DNA of 61,545 bases. It comes from JAIMBK01 sp040755215. GTDB taxonomy: Bacteria > Bacillota > Desulfotomaculia > Desulfotomaculales > Nap2-2B. The notes below the pieces were generated by a model that was not told the origin of the DNA, did no database searches, and saw only the letters and a list, made by a program, of their open reading frames with translations. Of the stretch, positions 33,216-40,097 are shown in pieces. Position 1 is the first letter of the stretch. Each line of letters starts with the position of its first letter. The translations under genes and the position numbers were made by a program. The stretch spans positions 1 to 61,545 of the forward strand of contig JBFMBG010000007.1 in the NCBI GenBank assembly GCA_040755215.1, given 5' to 3'.

Positions 33216-33265
33216 TCCTTGTGTCGCACCAATTTCTTTGTGCCTCAGTGCCTTTGTGCTTTTCC
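33216..33265 (+). repeat. TTTGTGCC spacer repeat, locus 2
   Basis: CCTTGTGTCGCACC...TTTCTTTGTGCCTCAGTGCCTTTGTGC lies between the convergent aldehyde oxidoreductase and Rossmann-protein genes. An ATGCCG-CTTG-CGGCAT hairpin (33164-33179) just upstream may terminate the operon, though it has no T-run. Confidence 0.5.
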
Positions 33266-33330
33266 GAATAGCGTCCTGCCTCCCCGCAGGGCGCTTTTTC
33301 CTGGCCCACCGCCCGGTCCGGCCACGGTGA

Positions 33331-34008
33331 TCATCGAAGAAGACCTACCAACCGGAACGAGTCCAACACCCCGTGGCAAAGGCAGGCGGTGCTCAGGAGG
33401 TAATCTTTTTCCGCCCCAACCTCCATTACACTTTCCAACACCCACCAGAGAGCCTCCGGCCTGTACCCGCCCACTCCCGGGGCGAGTTGAAGGCTTCTGA
33501 TGCCTAACGTGAGGAAACCATCCACGTTCATTTCCTGAAGGTCTTGATAAAGAAGCCCCTTGCGCGGCTTGCTGGTCGCCGTACAGATCTTTTCCGGCTC
33601 CGGGCAGTTGTCCGGGCAGAGGAAGGTGGCGTAGCTGGTGTATAGCCGGCCGGTTTCGGGTGCCGGCAGGGGGTTCGGGACCAGGCGGAGCACCTGCTCC
33701 GGAACGGGAACCTTAACCACTTCGTAATCCGGCGCCAGCATCTTCTTTAACCATTCAAAAGCCAGGTGGACGGGGACGGCGGGAACGATGTAAGACGGGG
33801 CATCCGCTGCTTTTAAATTTTGAACCAGAAAGTCCACCCCATCTTCCCGCCTGGTCTTTACGGGGAGATCGCTGACCTGGCGGAGAGCCTCCGCCTGTTT
33901 ATCCACGACCAGAAAAGAGGCCCGGGGATGTTTTTTGGTCAGCCTTGCGGCGGCAATCCGGCCAAACCGCCCGGCACCGATAATCCAGAAACTTAAAACG
34001 TCATTCAT
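33331..34008 (-). CDS. Rossmann-fold protein of unknown function with Cys motif
   Basis: A 225-residue protein. The N-terminus is an NAD(P)-binding Rossmann motif (FWIIGAGRFGRIAAARL, acidic residue in FLVVDKQ), like a TrkA-N domain. The middle holds a compact Cys cluster, FLCPDNCPEPEKICT, and near the end TACLCHG, which could bind a metal or Fe-S centre. I do not recognise the full-length family. It is convergent with the aldehyde oxidoreductase gene. A redox role is suggested only by the motifs. Confidence 0.7.
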   Translation of the reverse strand: MNDVLSFWIIGAGRFGRIAAARLTKKHPRASFLVVDKQAEALRQVSDLPVKTRREDGVDFLVQNLKAADAPSYIVPAVPVHLAFEWLKKMLAPDYEVVKVPVPEQVLRLVPNPLPAPETGRLYTSYATFLCPDNCPEPEKICTATSKPRKGLLYQDLQEMNVDGFLTLGIRSLQLAPGVGGYRPEALWWVLESVMEVGAEKDYLLSTACLCHGVLDSFRLVGLLR

Positions 34009-34250
34009 TCCATCCCTCCCCGGCGGAAATTCCAGGATGTGCGTACTCGCTCAAAACTTCTGCACCCTAACTGGCGGCAGCGGGAGGAAAAATATATTCC
34101 GGAGCGCTTAATTGAAACAAAACCCTTGCTCAATTGCGCATTTACCAGATCAATAGCACGGATCTGCGACCGGCGTCAAGCTTAACTTTGACCGAACGGT
34201 GCTGGCGGATTAAACCTGCTGGCGCAAAAATTTCAATTCGGCAACCACCT

Positions 34251-34694
34251 TTACCTTGCTTCCAGTTCGGAAGTGCAGTGAGGGCAGCGGACGGCCTTTG
34301 CCGGAATGTTGGTGAGGCAATATGGGCATTCTTTGGTTGCCGGTCCGGGCGGCGCCGTTTCGCCCCGGCGCCTGATCCGGTTAACCTGGCGCACGAGCAG
34401 GAACACGGCAAAGGCCACAATCAGGAAATCCAAAACCGTGTTGATGAACAAACCGTAGTTGATGGTGGGCGCTCCGGCCGCTTTCGCCTCCGCCAGCGAA
34501 GCATAGGGAGCCCCGGTCAGGCTGATCAGCAGGTTGGAAAAATCCACTTTCCCTACCAAAAGCCCGACCGGCGGCATCAGGACGTCATTGACAAACGACG
34601 TCACGACCTTATTAAAGGCCGCTCCGACAACAATTCCCACCGCTAGATCGACTACACTCCCCTTGAGGGCAAACTCTTTAAACTCTTTGAACAT
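34251..34694 (-). CDS. mscL: Large-conductance mechanosensitive channel with C-terminal zinc ribbon
   Basis: A 147-residue MscL. The pore helix is FALKGSVVDLAVGIVVGAAFNKVVTSFVND, followed by the periplasmic loop, a second helix (INTVLDFLIVAFAVFLLVR) and a charged cytoplasmic segment. Instead of the usual short tail it ends in a double CxxC zinc-ribbon-like motif, ECPYCLTNIPAKAVRCPHC. It opens under hypo-osmotic stress to release solutes. Apparently a single-gene unit. A GC-rich hairpin (34736-34753) lies upstream. Confidence 0.93.
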   Translation of the reverse strand: MFKEFKEFALKGSVVDLAVGIVVGAAFNKVVTSFVNDVLMPPVGLLVGKVDFSNLLISLTGAPYASLAEAKAAGAPTINYGLFINTVLDFLIVAFAVFLLVRQVNRIRRRGETAPPGPATKECPYCLTNIPAKAVRCPHCTSELEAR

Positions 34695-34873
34695 CCCCTA
34701 TTCTCCCCCGTTTTTCGGATTTTTCAAATTAAGATGCCGCCGGGAGGCGGCAAAACCCGCCCAAAAAAGAAAAACCCCGCAAAATGAGTTTAGCAAAATG
34801 AAGAGATTTCTATGCACCCGAAAAAAATCCGTGATACGCCCTTGAAAGTTTTTGCCCAGATCAATCTTTTATG

Positions 34874-34902
34874 TTGCGTGCAGGCGACATCTTTGTTAGA
34901 AT
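34874..34902 (+). promoter_or_regulatory. Probable hicBA promoter
   Basis: TTGCGT (34874-34879), 17 bases, TAGAAT (34897-34902), 40 bases before the hicB start. Confidence 0.5.
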
Positions 34903-34941
34903 TTTTTCAGAAATAACAAGAACCATGGGGAGGAAGTTACA

Positions 34942-35163
34942 TTGCTCCATAAATTCAATATCTGCTTGATTCCTGAGGAAGACGGCCGGTGGACAGCGGA
35001 AGTCCCGGCCCTTCCCGGGTGTGTTACCTGGGGAAACACAAAGGAAGAGGCCATAGAACGAATCAAAGAAGCAATCTCCCTTTATTTAGAAGTAATGATT
35101 GAGGAGGGTAAACCTATCCCTGATGACCAAAGCACATTTGCAAATGTTGAGGTCGCTATATGA
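34942..35163 (+). CDS. hicB: HicB-family antitoxin
   Basis: A 73-residue HicB-like protein with the partial RNase H fold pattern (LIPEEDGRWTAEVPALPGCVTWGNTKEEAIERIKEAI in family order). It lacks a separate DNA-binding domain, as in short HicB forms. It starts at TTG behind GAGGAAG and overlaps hicA by four bases. Base composition is visibly richer in AT than the metabolic genes to the left. Confidence 0.9.
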   Translation: MLHKFNICLIPEEDGRWTAEVPALPGCVTWGNTKEEAIERIKEAISLYLEVMIEEGKPIPDDQSTFANVEVAI

Positions 35164-35390
35164 GCATTCTCTCTCAAATTATTGGCCACGAACTGATTCG
35201 TGCTTTGCAGCGCATGGGCTTTTATATCCAGCGAAAAAGAGGCAGCCACCGTTTTTTACGGCATAGAGAAGATTATGACCGTTATGCTGTTATAGCTGTT
35301 CACAAAGGAGAAACAATTCCCCCGGGAACGCTCAGGACCATTTTGCGAACAGCTAAAATAACAGTAGAAGAATTAAAAAGATACCTTTAA
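35160..35390 (+). CDS. hicA: HicA-family mRNA interferase toxin
   Basis: A 76-residue double-stranded-RNA-binding-fold toxin. The catalytic His sits in RKRGSHRFLRH, and the family ending is IPPGTLRTILRTAKITVEEL. It blocks translation by cleaving mRNA when HicB is lost. The ATG overlaps the hicB stop (ATGA). It lies just outside the left boundary of the tRNA-Arg island. Confidence 0.92.
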   Translation: MSILSQIIGHELIRALQRMGFYIQRKRGSHRFLRHREDYDRYAVIAVHKGETIPPGTLRTILRTAKITVEELKRYL

Positions 35391-35460
35391 ACCAAAGCAC
35401 TCAATTCCAGACCTGCCCCGCGAAACATGGGTCATCAAAAACCGGCACCAATCGGGCACC

Positions 35461-35502
35461 AAAAAGCCCTCCGGGTACATAACGTAAACCCTGGAGGGCT
35501 TT
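35461..35502 (-). terminator. Stranded terminator of the original tRNA-Arg(ACG) gene
   Basis: On the minus strand AAAGCCCTCC pairs with GGAGGGCTTT and is followed by T residues. It sits directly downstream of the displaced tRNA 3' half (35510-35555), as expected for the terminator of the tRNA gene before the island inserted. Confidence 0.7.
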
Positions 35503-35509
35503 GTCGTTG

Positions 35510-35555
35510 CTGGTGTGCCTGGAGGGACTCGAACCCCCAGCCTTCTGATCCGTAG
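35510..35555 (-). repeat. Left attachment site: displaced 3' half of tRNA-Arg
   Basis: 46 bp identical to 39525-39570. It covers the tRNA from within the anticodon loop to the CCA end, and then diverges completely from the tRNA. Confidence 0.88.
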
Positions 35556-35749
35556 AGTGAGGACGGTCATCCTACCCTGTATCACCCTGTACCAAGAAGT
35601 CAGGAATATCAAGCCTTCCGGCCCTACGAACGATTGTTTTTGTGCTATCAAATATCATGTTTTCATACTCCGGTTGTTGTCACCGTTGTTGTCAGGGGAA
35701 TAACCCCTCACCCTCGCTGCCCGATAATTTTTTTATTTATAAGAAAACC

Positions 35750-35838
35750 TTCAGCATTTCAGCAAAATGTCTCTAAGCCTTGGGAGAGTAAGGCCGAAGA
35801 GTGCTGAAACCTTTTCAGCAGTTTTCAGCATTTCAGCA
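35750..35838. repeat. Iteron-like TTCAGCA repeats before the primase remnant
   Basis: TTCAGCATTTCAGCA occurs at 35750-35764 and again at 35824-35838. Between them lies the inverted pair GCTGAAA-CCT-TTTCAGC (35803-35819). Short repeats beside a replication gene resemble a phage or plasmid origin, though this is inferred from position. Confidence 0.45.
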
Positions 35839-35869
35839 TTTTTTATTTCCCTTTTTTCGCCCCCGGTGA

Positions 35870-36669
35870 TTTGCAACATCAGATGGCTTTTTAAAAAACT
35901 ATGGATTTTCAAAGACGACCAAGAACGGGAACAGGCCCAGGCCTTACTCAGGAAGTTTAACGCCGTAATGTCGCATTTCCTTAAAGAAGCAGGCTACCAC
36001 CTGGACAATACTTCTGACCTGGCCCGCGTTATCCGGGTGCCAGGGACCGTGAACCGGAAAACGGAACCGGTGCCGGTGCAGGTGATGGAGTACTATCCCG
36101 ACCGACGGTATGGTTACAGAGAACTTTATGAAACAATTGAAAAACTGTATTCAGAACTGCCCAAAACGCAAGCCCCGCCAGGCGGGGGACAAAAATCCCA
36201 GCCGGCGAACTATCCCCCGGCGCGGGCGGAACTGATTCTTGACCGGTGCGCCTTCCTGCGACACTGCAAGGACAATGCCGCCACCCTGCCGGAACCCGAT
36301 TGGTACGCGATGGTAACAATAATTGTCCGGACCGAGGAAGGACCGGATTTGGTACATGAGTTGTCTGCCCCGTATCCGGGATACGACCCAAAAGAAACCG
36401 ACCAAAAGATCGACCACGCGCTAAAGGACACCGGCCCAATGACCTGCCAGGGTATCCAGGAGAAATGCGGCGGCAAATATTGCCAGGGGTGCCGGTGGAA
36501 TGGAAAGATAAAATCTCCCGTGGTCCTTGGGCATCAGGTGCACGCCCCGATAGGGCCATTTGTGTTATGGTTTGTCGGTGCCGATATGGATAGCATTTAT
36601 AATGCCTTGGATGGCATAAGAGCGCCGCAATTCAGCCGGATACACCCGATAAAACCCTCAATCATATGA
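35870..36669 (+). pseudogene. Truncated phage-type DNA primase/polymerase
   Basis: The open frame (extending in frame from 35767) contains WLFKKLWIFKDDQERE, YHLDNTSDLARVIRVPGTVNRK and a C-terminal region with Cys and His residues, matching the central part of bifunctional primase-polymerase proteins of phages and plasmids. The N-terminal catalytic half is absent: sequence before about residue 35 of the frame is unlike the family and no good start exists. The last 45 residues (from about 36535) also look foreign to primases and may come from another phage gene joined by deletion. Confidence 0.65.
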
Positions 36670-37778
36670 TAGACATTACTTTCCGGGTTATCGACCAGGT
36701 TCCCTGCTGCGGCGGGGATGTGCAGGTGCAGGTTATTATCCCTGATGGAATTACCGACTTCAAAGCGGTCAGAAAACCGAGGGTTTGGCGCGCCGCTTAC
36801 GCGCCGGGGAAGTACGGGATGAAGGTCACTCAAGGGGAAATTTACAGCACGTCCTTCCAGACTGGAGCGCCGGGGGATACAAGCTACATCAAGCTCAATA
36901 CTGGCTGGTTCCCCCTCGAAGTAGTTTATAACGGCGAGACAATTTTAGACATTTTTGGCCAGGGTGAAGATGGTGTACTCCACGTGGGCAATGCTACGCA
37001 GAAAAAGTGGGGCAGTTACGTTGCTTCAGGAGGCGTATACGGCACTTTGGGGTTACACTTAGTGGGCTTCACAGGACAAACAATTGCCCCAGTATGGATA
37101 TATGGCTACCCATTACGTTTAGAAGGGAGCAATAACCAGCTTTATTTCGATAGCCGGATCGCTAGCAGTCTGCGCCCCGACCTTGACGGTTCAAACTATA
37201 TCGGCGATAACACCTACCGCTGGAATACCGTTCGAGCAATATTCATTCAATCCGGCGACCTCTGTTTTGAAGAGAAAATCTGTCCCATTTGCGAGCAACC
37301 GTTCAAAGACGGCGACGTAATCGTTCTTCTCGTCAAGGCAATTCATGAAGAACACGGCACAATGACCATCCCCATTCATGATTACTGCAAAGGGATACCC
37401 AAGACCATTGAAGTGCTTGTGCCGGAGGTTGAGGATTGCTACCATCTGATGGAAAATGGCGAGGTTATCACTTACAAAAAAGCTCGTTTTGAGGAAGTTG
37501 AAAAAGAAGTAACTCGGCTGAAGGACAGCTATAAGCTTGACGAGAAAACCGGCGATTTCATTCAAGAATTTATACGAACGCCCGTAGCAAGGGAGGGCTA
37601 TATGGCGAGGAAAATAAAAGGCCAAGTTAAGTATTTCCATGAAGTGACCGGAGAAGAAGCTAATCTGGAGAAAATTTGTGATTTGATTACCATACCCATG
37701 AACAGAAAAGCTCGTAAGGAAGAAGCAATTGAGCGGGTTAAAGTAAAACGCGCCGCCGCCCGGTATACAAAACGGTGA
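36666..37778 (+). CDS. Phage tail-like protein with C-terminal Cys-containing domain
   Basis: A 370-residue protein without confident family. Residues about 60-200 have the look of a phage tail/fibre or distal tail protein: short beta-rich blocks ending NYIGDNTYRWNTVRAIFIQSGDL. Residues about 205-245 have CPICEQPFKDGDVI and a later His/Cys (IHDYC), a possible zinc site. The C-terminus is Lys/Arg/Glu-rich. It overlaps the end of the primase frame by four bases, has no good ribosome site and may be cut off from its original context. Confidence 0.5.
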   Translation: MIDITFRVIDQVPCCGGDVQVQVIIPDGITDFKAVRKPRVWRAAYAPGKYGMKVTQGEIYSTSFQTGAPGDTSYIKLNTGWFPLEVVYNGETILDIFGQGEDGVLHVGNATQKKWGSYVASGGVYGTLGLHLVGFTGQTIAPVWIYGYPLRLEGSNNQLYFDSRIASSLRPDLDGSNYIGDNTYRWNTVRAIFIQSGDLCFEEKICPICEQPFKDGDVIVLLVKAIHEEHGTMTIPIHDYCKGIPKTIEVLVPEVEDCYHLMENGEVITYKKARFEEVEKEVTRLKDSYKLDEKTGDFIQEFIRTPVAREGYMARKIKGQVKYFHEVTGEEANLEKICDLITIPMNRKARKEEAIERVKVKRAAARYTKR

Positions 37779-37879
37779 CGGTGAAAATCGGAGGTAAAGA
37801 GTAATTTTCTCTAACATGAACCAAAACGACTAAACTTAGGTTGCATCATAAAACATTCTACGGAAAGGGGGGAAGAAGG

Positions 37880-38077
37880 ATGATAATTAAAGCAAAATTT
37901 GTCAGTTCTGATATTGAAAATCCCTTTATCGGCGAATCGTTCAAACAAATACCTTACGAGACAGTTCGTAAGACTAGGGATGAAATTCTGGAAGTCTTGG
38001 GCAAGTACAAGCTTACCATTCGTCAGGCGGCAACAATTCTTGACATAACGAAGGAATCTCTTCTTGATCGGTTTTAA
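37880..38077 (+). CDS. Small protein with HTH-like C-terminus, unknown function
   Basis: A 65-residue protein. GAAGG and a longer purine run precede the ATG at 37880. The C-terminal YKLTIRQAATILDITKESLLDRF looks like a degenerate helix-turn-helix. It is AT-rich and lies convergent, two bases apart, with the next gene. Function unknown. Confidence 0.55.
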   Translation: MIIKAKFVSSDIENPFIGESFKQIPYETVRKTRDEILEVLGKYKLTIRQAATILDITKESLLDRF

Positions 38078-38079
38078 CA

Positions 38080-38313
38080 TCAATCGAGCAGTTTAAATTC
38101 CCAGCTTGTTAGAATATTTCCTTCTCTGTCTGCATAAGTCAACCCTTCGCTTGCTTCAGAAACAAGGCTACTAATCTTTTTTAACGCTTCAAAATTGCCT
38201 TGCGGAAAAGGGTTTTCGCAATTAGGACAGGCAAGCGAGCTTTTCTTAGTGAGATTTTCAATGTGAATGACAAAATTTTCACCACAACTGAAGCATGTAA
38301 ATTTTATTTTCAC
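38080..38313 (-). CDS. Small zinc-ribbon-like protein, unknown function
   Basis: A 77-residue protein starting at GTG (38313) eight bases after GGGAGG. FTCFSCGENF and SLACPNCENPF form two CxxC pairs 25-30 residues apart, a typical zinc ribbon. The frame is open to 38463, but that extension has no start signal. It lies inside the tRNA-Arg island. Function unknown. Confidence 0.55.
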   Translation of the reverse strand: MKIKFTCFSCGENFVIHIENLTKKSSLACPNCENPFPQGNFEALKKISSLVSEASEGLTYADREGNILTSWEFKLLD

Positions 38314-38456
38314 AACCTCCGCCTCCCTTCCATCGAAATGCCCGGTAAAGCGATCTTCGACGGAAGGGAAGTATCTCCTTTGTTGAAAAATGTCGAGAAA
38401 GGGGGAGTTAGAAGAAAAGAGTTTTTTTACTGGGTTTTCTGTTAGGAGCAATGAAG

Positions 38457-38480
38457 AAAGCACTCTAAGGAAGTGCTTTT
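38457..38480 (-). terminator. Terminator hairpin after the PIN toxin gene
   Basis: AAAGCACT and AGTGCTTT form an 8-bp stem with a 7-base loop, two bases past the stop of the minus-strand toxin gene; short T-runs flank it on both strands. Confidence 0.6.
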
Positions 38481-38482
38481 GT

Positions 38483-39013
38483 CTAAGGGGAGTTTCTGTT
38501 TATAGATTTGGCCAACTTATAATTTAACCTTTTTATCAGATTAATAACAAGATGGGGCCTGGACATGGGCCTTTCTGATTTGGCCCATTTGAAAAAACTA
38601 TCTACATCCCCTATTGGAATTCCGCAAAAAGATCCCAGCTCTATGATATGCCGTTTATCCAGGGATATTATATATTCCGCCTTGCCGTTAACGGCGGCCC
38701 ATAAAAAAGGATCATCGTTTCTATCTTTGGATGCGGGTGGCCAGTCAAGGGGCATTTCTGGAACTGTAATACCGTCTTCGAAAACCATATTTAAAAGTTC
38801 AATAATTTCTTTGCGTGTTATATCGGGATTCTTTGCGGCATACCAATCCCATAATTCATCAGTAATTCTCAATGCCTCGTCTTTAATGAAATTGTTCCAT
38901 ATGAGAATAAGGTTGCCCGTTAGAAGAAATTGGAGCAATGGGCTTGAACTGTAAACTGACGGAACTAAAACGCTTGTGTCAATTACCACCGGAACGACGA
39001 CTTTTTTTGACAT
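38483..39013 (-). CDS. PIN-domain toxin (COG1569 type)
   Basis: A 176-residue PIN protein of the putative toxin family. Acidic residues are in VVIDTSVLVPSVYS, FIKDEALRITDELWDW, NDDPFLWAAVNGKAEYIISLD. It should act as an RNase. Its start overlaps the upstream 66-residue gene by 35 bases, the usual toxin-antitoxin arrangement. Located in the tRNA-Arg island, where it could favour retention. Confidence 0.85.
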   Translation of the reverse strand: MSKKVVVPVVIDTSVLVPSVYSSSPLLQFLLTGNLILIWNNFIKDEALRITDELWDWYAAKNPDITRKEIIELLNMVFEDGITVPEMPLDWPPASKDRNDDPFLWAAVNGKAEYIISLDKRHIIELGSFCGIPIGDVDSFFKWAKSERPMSRPHLVINLIKRLNYKLAKSINRNSP

Positions 39014-39179
39014 TTAACAATGCCTCGTAAGCTCTTTCTTCAAGTTCTTTGTAGGAAATACCGGCGGCTTTCGTGCTTTTTGCAATCTTTTGTGATAAAC
39101 TAAAGGCGTTTTTATTTAAGGCGATTTCCTTTTTTACAGTTGCTGGCATTTCTTTCACCTTCTTAACTTTGTATTTCAT
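38979..39179 (-). CDS. Probable antitoxin of the PIN toxin
   Basis: A 66-residue Lys-rich protein with a helical C-terminus (ISYKELEERAYEALLNVKKSRR) and a middle helix KIAKSTKAAGIS. AAGGAGG is seven bases before the ATG. I do not recognise a DNA-binding family, but size, position and overlap with the PIN gene support an antitoxin role. Confidence 0.65.
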   Translation of the reverse strand: MKYKVKKVKEMPATVKKEIALNKNAFSLSQKIAKSTKAAGISYKELEERAYEALLNVKKSRRSGGN

Positions 39180-39293
39180 TTAAAGCCCTCCTTAATCAAT
39201 GGGTATTAGCCTTGTTTATAGCTATGCCCGTGATGGAGGGAATAACAACCACTGCAAACAGGATTATTTTGGTATATCAAAGTGCTTGTCCAT

Positions 39294-39322
39294 AATATAG
39301 CATTTGCTATTTTACCTGTCAA
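39294..39322 (-). promoter_or_regulatory. Promoter of the island toxin-antitoxin operon
   Basis: On the minus strand TTGACA (39322-39317), 17 bases, TATATT (39299-39294). Confidence 0.65.
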
Positions 39323-39333
39323 TTCGTAAAGTC

Positions 39334-39362
39334 TAAAAAATTAACCGGGCGATTGGCCCGGT
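39334..39362 (-). terminator. Terminator downstream of tRNA-Arg(ACG) inside the island
   Basis: On the minus strand ACCGGGC-caatc-GCCCGGT is followed by TTAATTTTTT. It lies about 165 bases after the tRNA 3' end and could replace the native terminator displaced to 35461-35502. Confidence 0.65.
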
Positions 39363-39406
39363 CTTCTCCGGTTAAAAAGTGGCTATATAGAAGGAGGTGA
39401 TAAGCA

Positions 39407-39754
39407 TTGGCGTTTGTGAAGCTATGCAAACTATTTTGCGAAGACCCTTATTGGAAAGAGGTTGCTGAAGTTTGTCAAGACCCTTGTTGTTGTCTAACCC
39501 CAATCCCGCAAACCCTTGATTTTTCTGGTGTGCCTGGAGGGACTCGAACCCCCAGCCTTCTGATCCGTAGTCAGATGCTCTATCCAATTGAGCTACAGGC
39601 ACGCGGTTCCTTTGCTGCCGGCACTTTTTATTCTATCAAAAAGCAGCGGGCAGGTCAAGCACTTCCAAGACCGACCGTAGGCGCCGGATGGAACATGCAA
39701 AGGAGCCTGCCGGCATTTGGTTTTCAGGTACAGCGGTGCAGGCTGATTTTTTGA
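39407..39754 (+). CDS. Cys-rich small ORF running into the right attachment site
   Basis: A near-perfect AAGGAGGTGAT lies five bases before a TTG at 39407. The first 40 residues are Cys-rich (FVKLCKLFCEDPYWKEVAEVCQDPCCC) and look coding, but the frame then reads antisense through tRNA-Arg. Probably an element gene whose 3' part was cut at the attachment site, or a chance frame behind a real ribosome site. Confidence 0.3.
   Translation: MAFVKLCKLFCEDPYWKEVAEVCQDPCCCLTPIPQTLDFSGVPGGTRTPSLLIRSQMLYPIELQARGSFAAGTFYSIKKQRAGQALPRPTVGAGWNMQRSLPAFGFQVQRCRLIF
39525..39570 (-). repeat. Right attachment site within intact tRNA-Arg
   Basis: 46-bp copy identical to 35510-35555, forming the 3' half of the functional tRNA gene. 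Confidence 0.88.
39526..39602 (-). tRNA. tRNA-Arg (anticodon ACG)
   Basis: The minus strand folds as a complete cloverleaf: acceptor GTGCCTG/CAGGCAC, D-arm GCTC...GAGC, anticodon stem TCTGA/TCAGA with loop CTACGGA (anticodon ACG), T-arm CTGGGGGTTCGAGTCCCTCCAG, discriminator A and an encoded CCA (39526-39528). It is the integration target of the island to its left. Confidence 0.95.
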
Positions 39755-39786
39755 GGAGTCAGCCCGAAAGCCTTGAAATTATCAAC

Positions 39787-39863
39787 TGGTGCGCCCGGAG
39801 GGACTCGAACCCCCGGCACGCGGTTTAGGAAACCGCTGCTCTATCCTCCTGAGCTACGGGCGC
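39787..39863 (-). tRNA. tRNA-Arg (anticodon CCT)
   Basis: Minus-strand cloverleaf with acceptor GCGCCCG/CGGGCGC, anticodon stem GCGGT/ACCGC and loop TTCCTAA (anticodon CCT), T-loop GGTTCGAGTCC, discriminator A and encoded CCA (39787-39789). It probably reads AGG codons. Confidence 0.95.
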
Positions 39864-39968
39864 ATATTTCCCGACCTATTCCCGGCCGGCTATCCGCTTT
39901 TTTGGCTGCGCACGCGTAATTTGAAGACTCCCCGCCTCTTTTACCCGAAAACCGCTCTCCTCTTAATT

Positions 39969-39997
39969 ATGATATACTGCTGCCTGTTTTAAGTCAA
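39969..39997 (-). promoter_or_regulatory. Probable tRNA-Arg promoter
   Basis: On the minus strand TTGACT (39997-39992), 17 bases, TATCAT (39974-39969), about 105 bases before tRNA-Arg(CCT). It could drive both tRNA genes. Confidence 0.5.
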
Positions 39998-40097
39998 GTA
40001 ACGCTTTTTCCAAAGGGAACTTTTTTCTCCCGGGAAGCGTCTATAAAAGTAGAAGAAGGTAGAAATAAATCCAAAACAGGGAAAGGGGATTGCTGCT

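Larger units (their letters stand above)
35510..39570. mobile_element. Degenerate integrated island at tRNA-Arg(ACG), prophage remnant
   Basis: A segment of about 4.0 kb bounded by 46-bp perfect direct repeats (35510-35555 and 39525-39570) that equal the 3' half of tRNA-Arg(ACG) including CCA. The right copy belongs to the intact tRNA; the left copy is a stranded half followed by a terminator. Content is AT-richer than the flanks and includes a truncated phage primase, a tail-like gene, small unknown genes and a PIN toxin-antitoxin pair. No integrase gene is visible, so it is probably a deletion remnant that can no longer move by itself. Confidence 0.85.

Noticed and set aside
35510..35555. 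Second tRNA-Arg gene
   Set aside because: Only the 3' half is present; the sequence departs from the tRNA exactly at the end of the 46-bp repeat, so it cannot fold as a tRNA.
39372..39602. 76-codon frame starting at the 5' end of tRNA-Arg
   Set aside because: The first 75 bases are the tRNA itself, a common false gene call.
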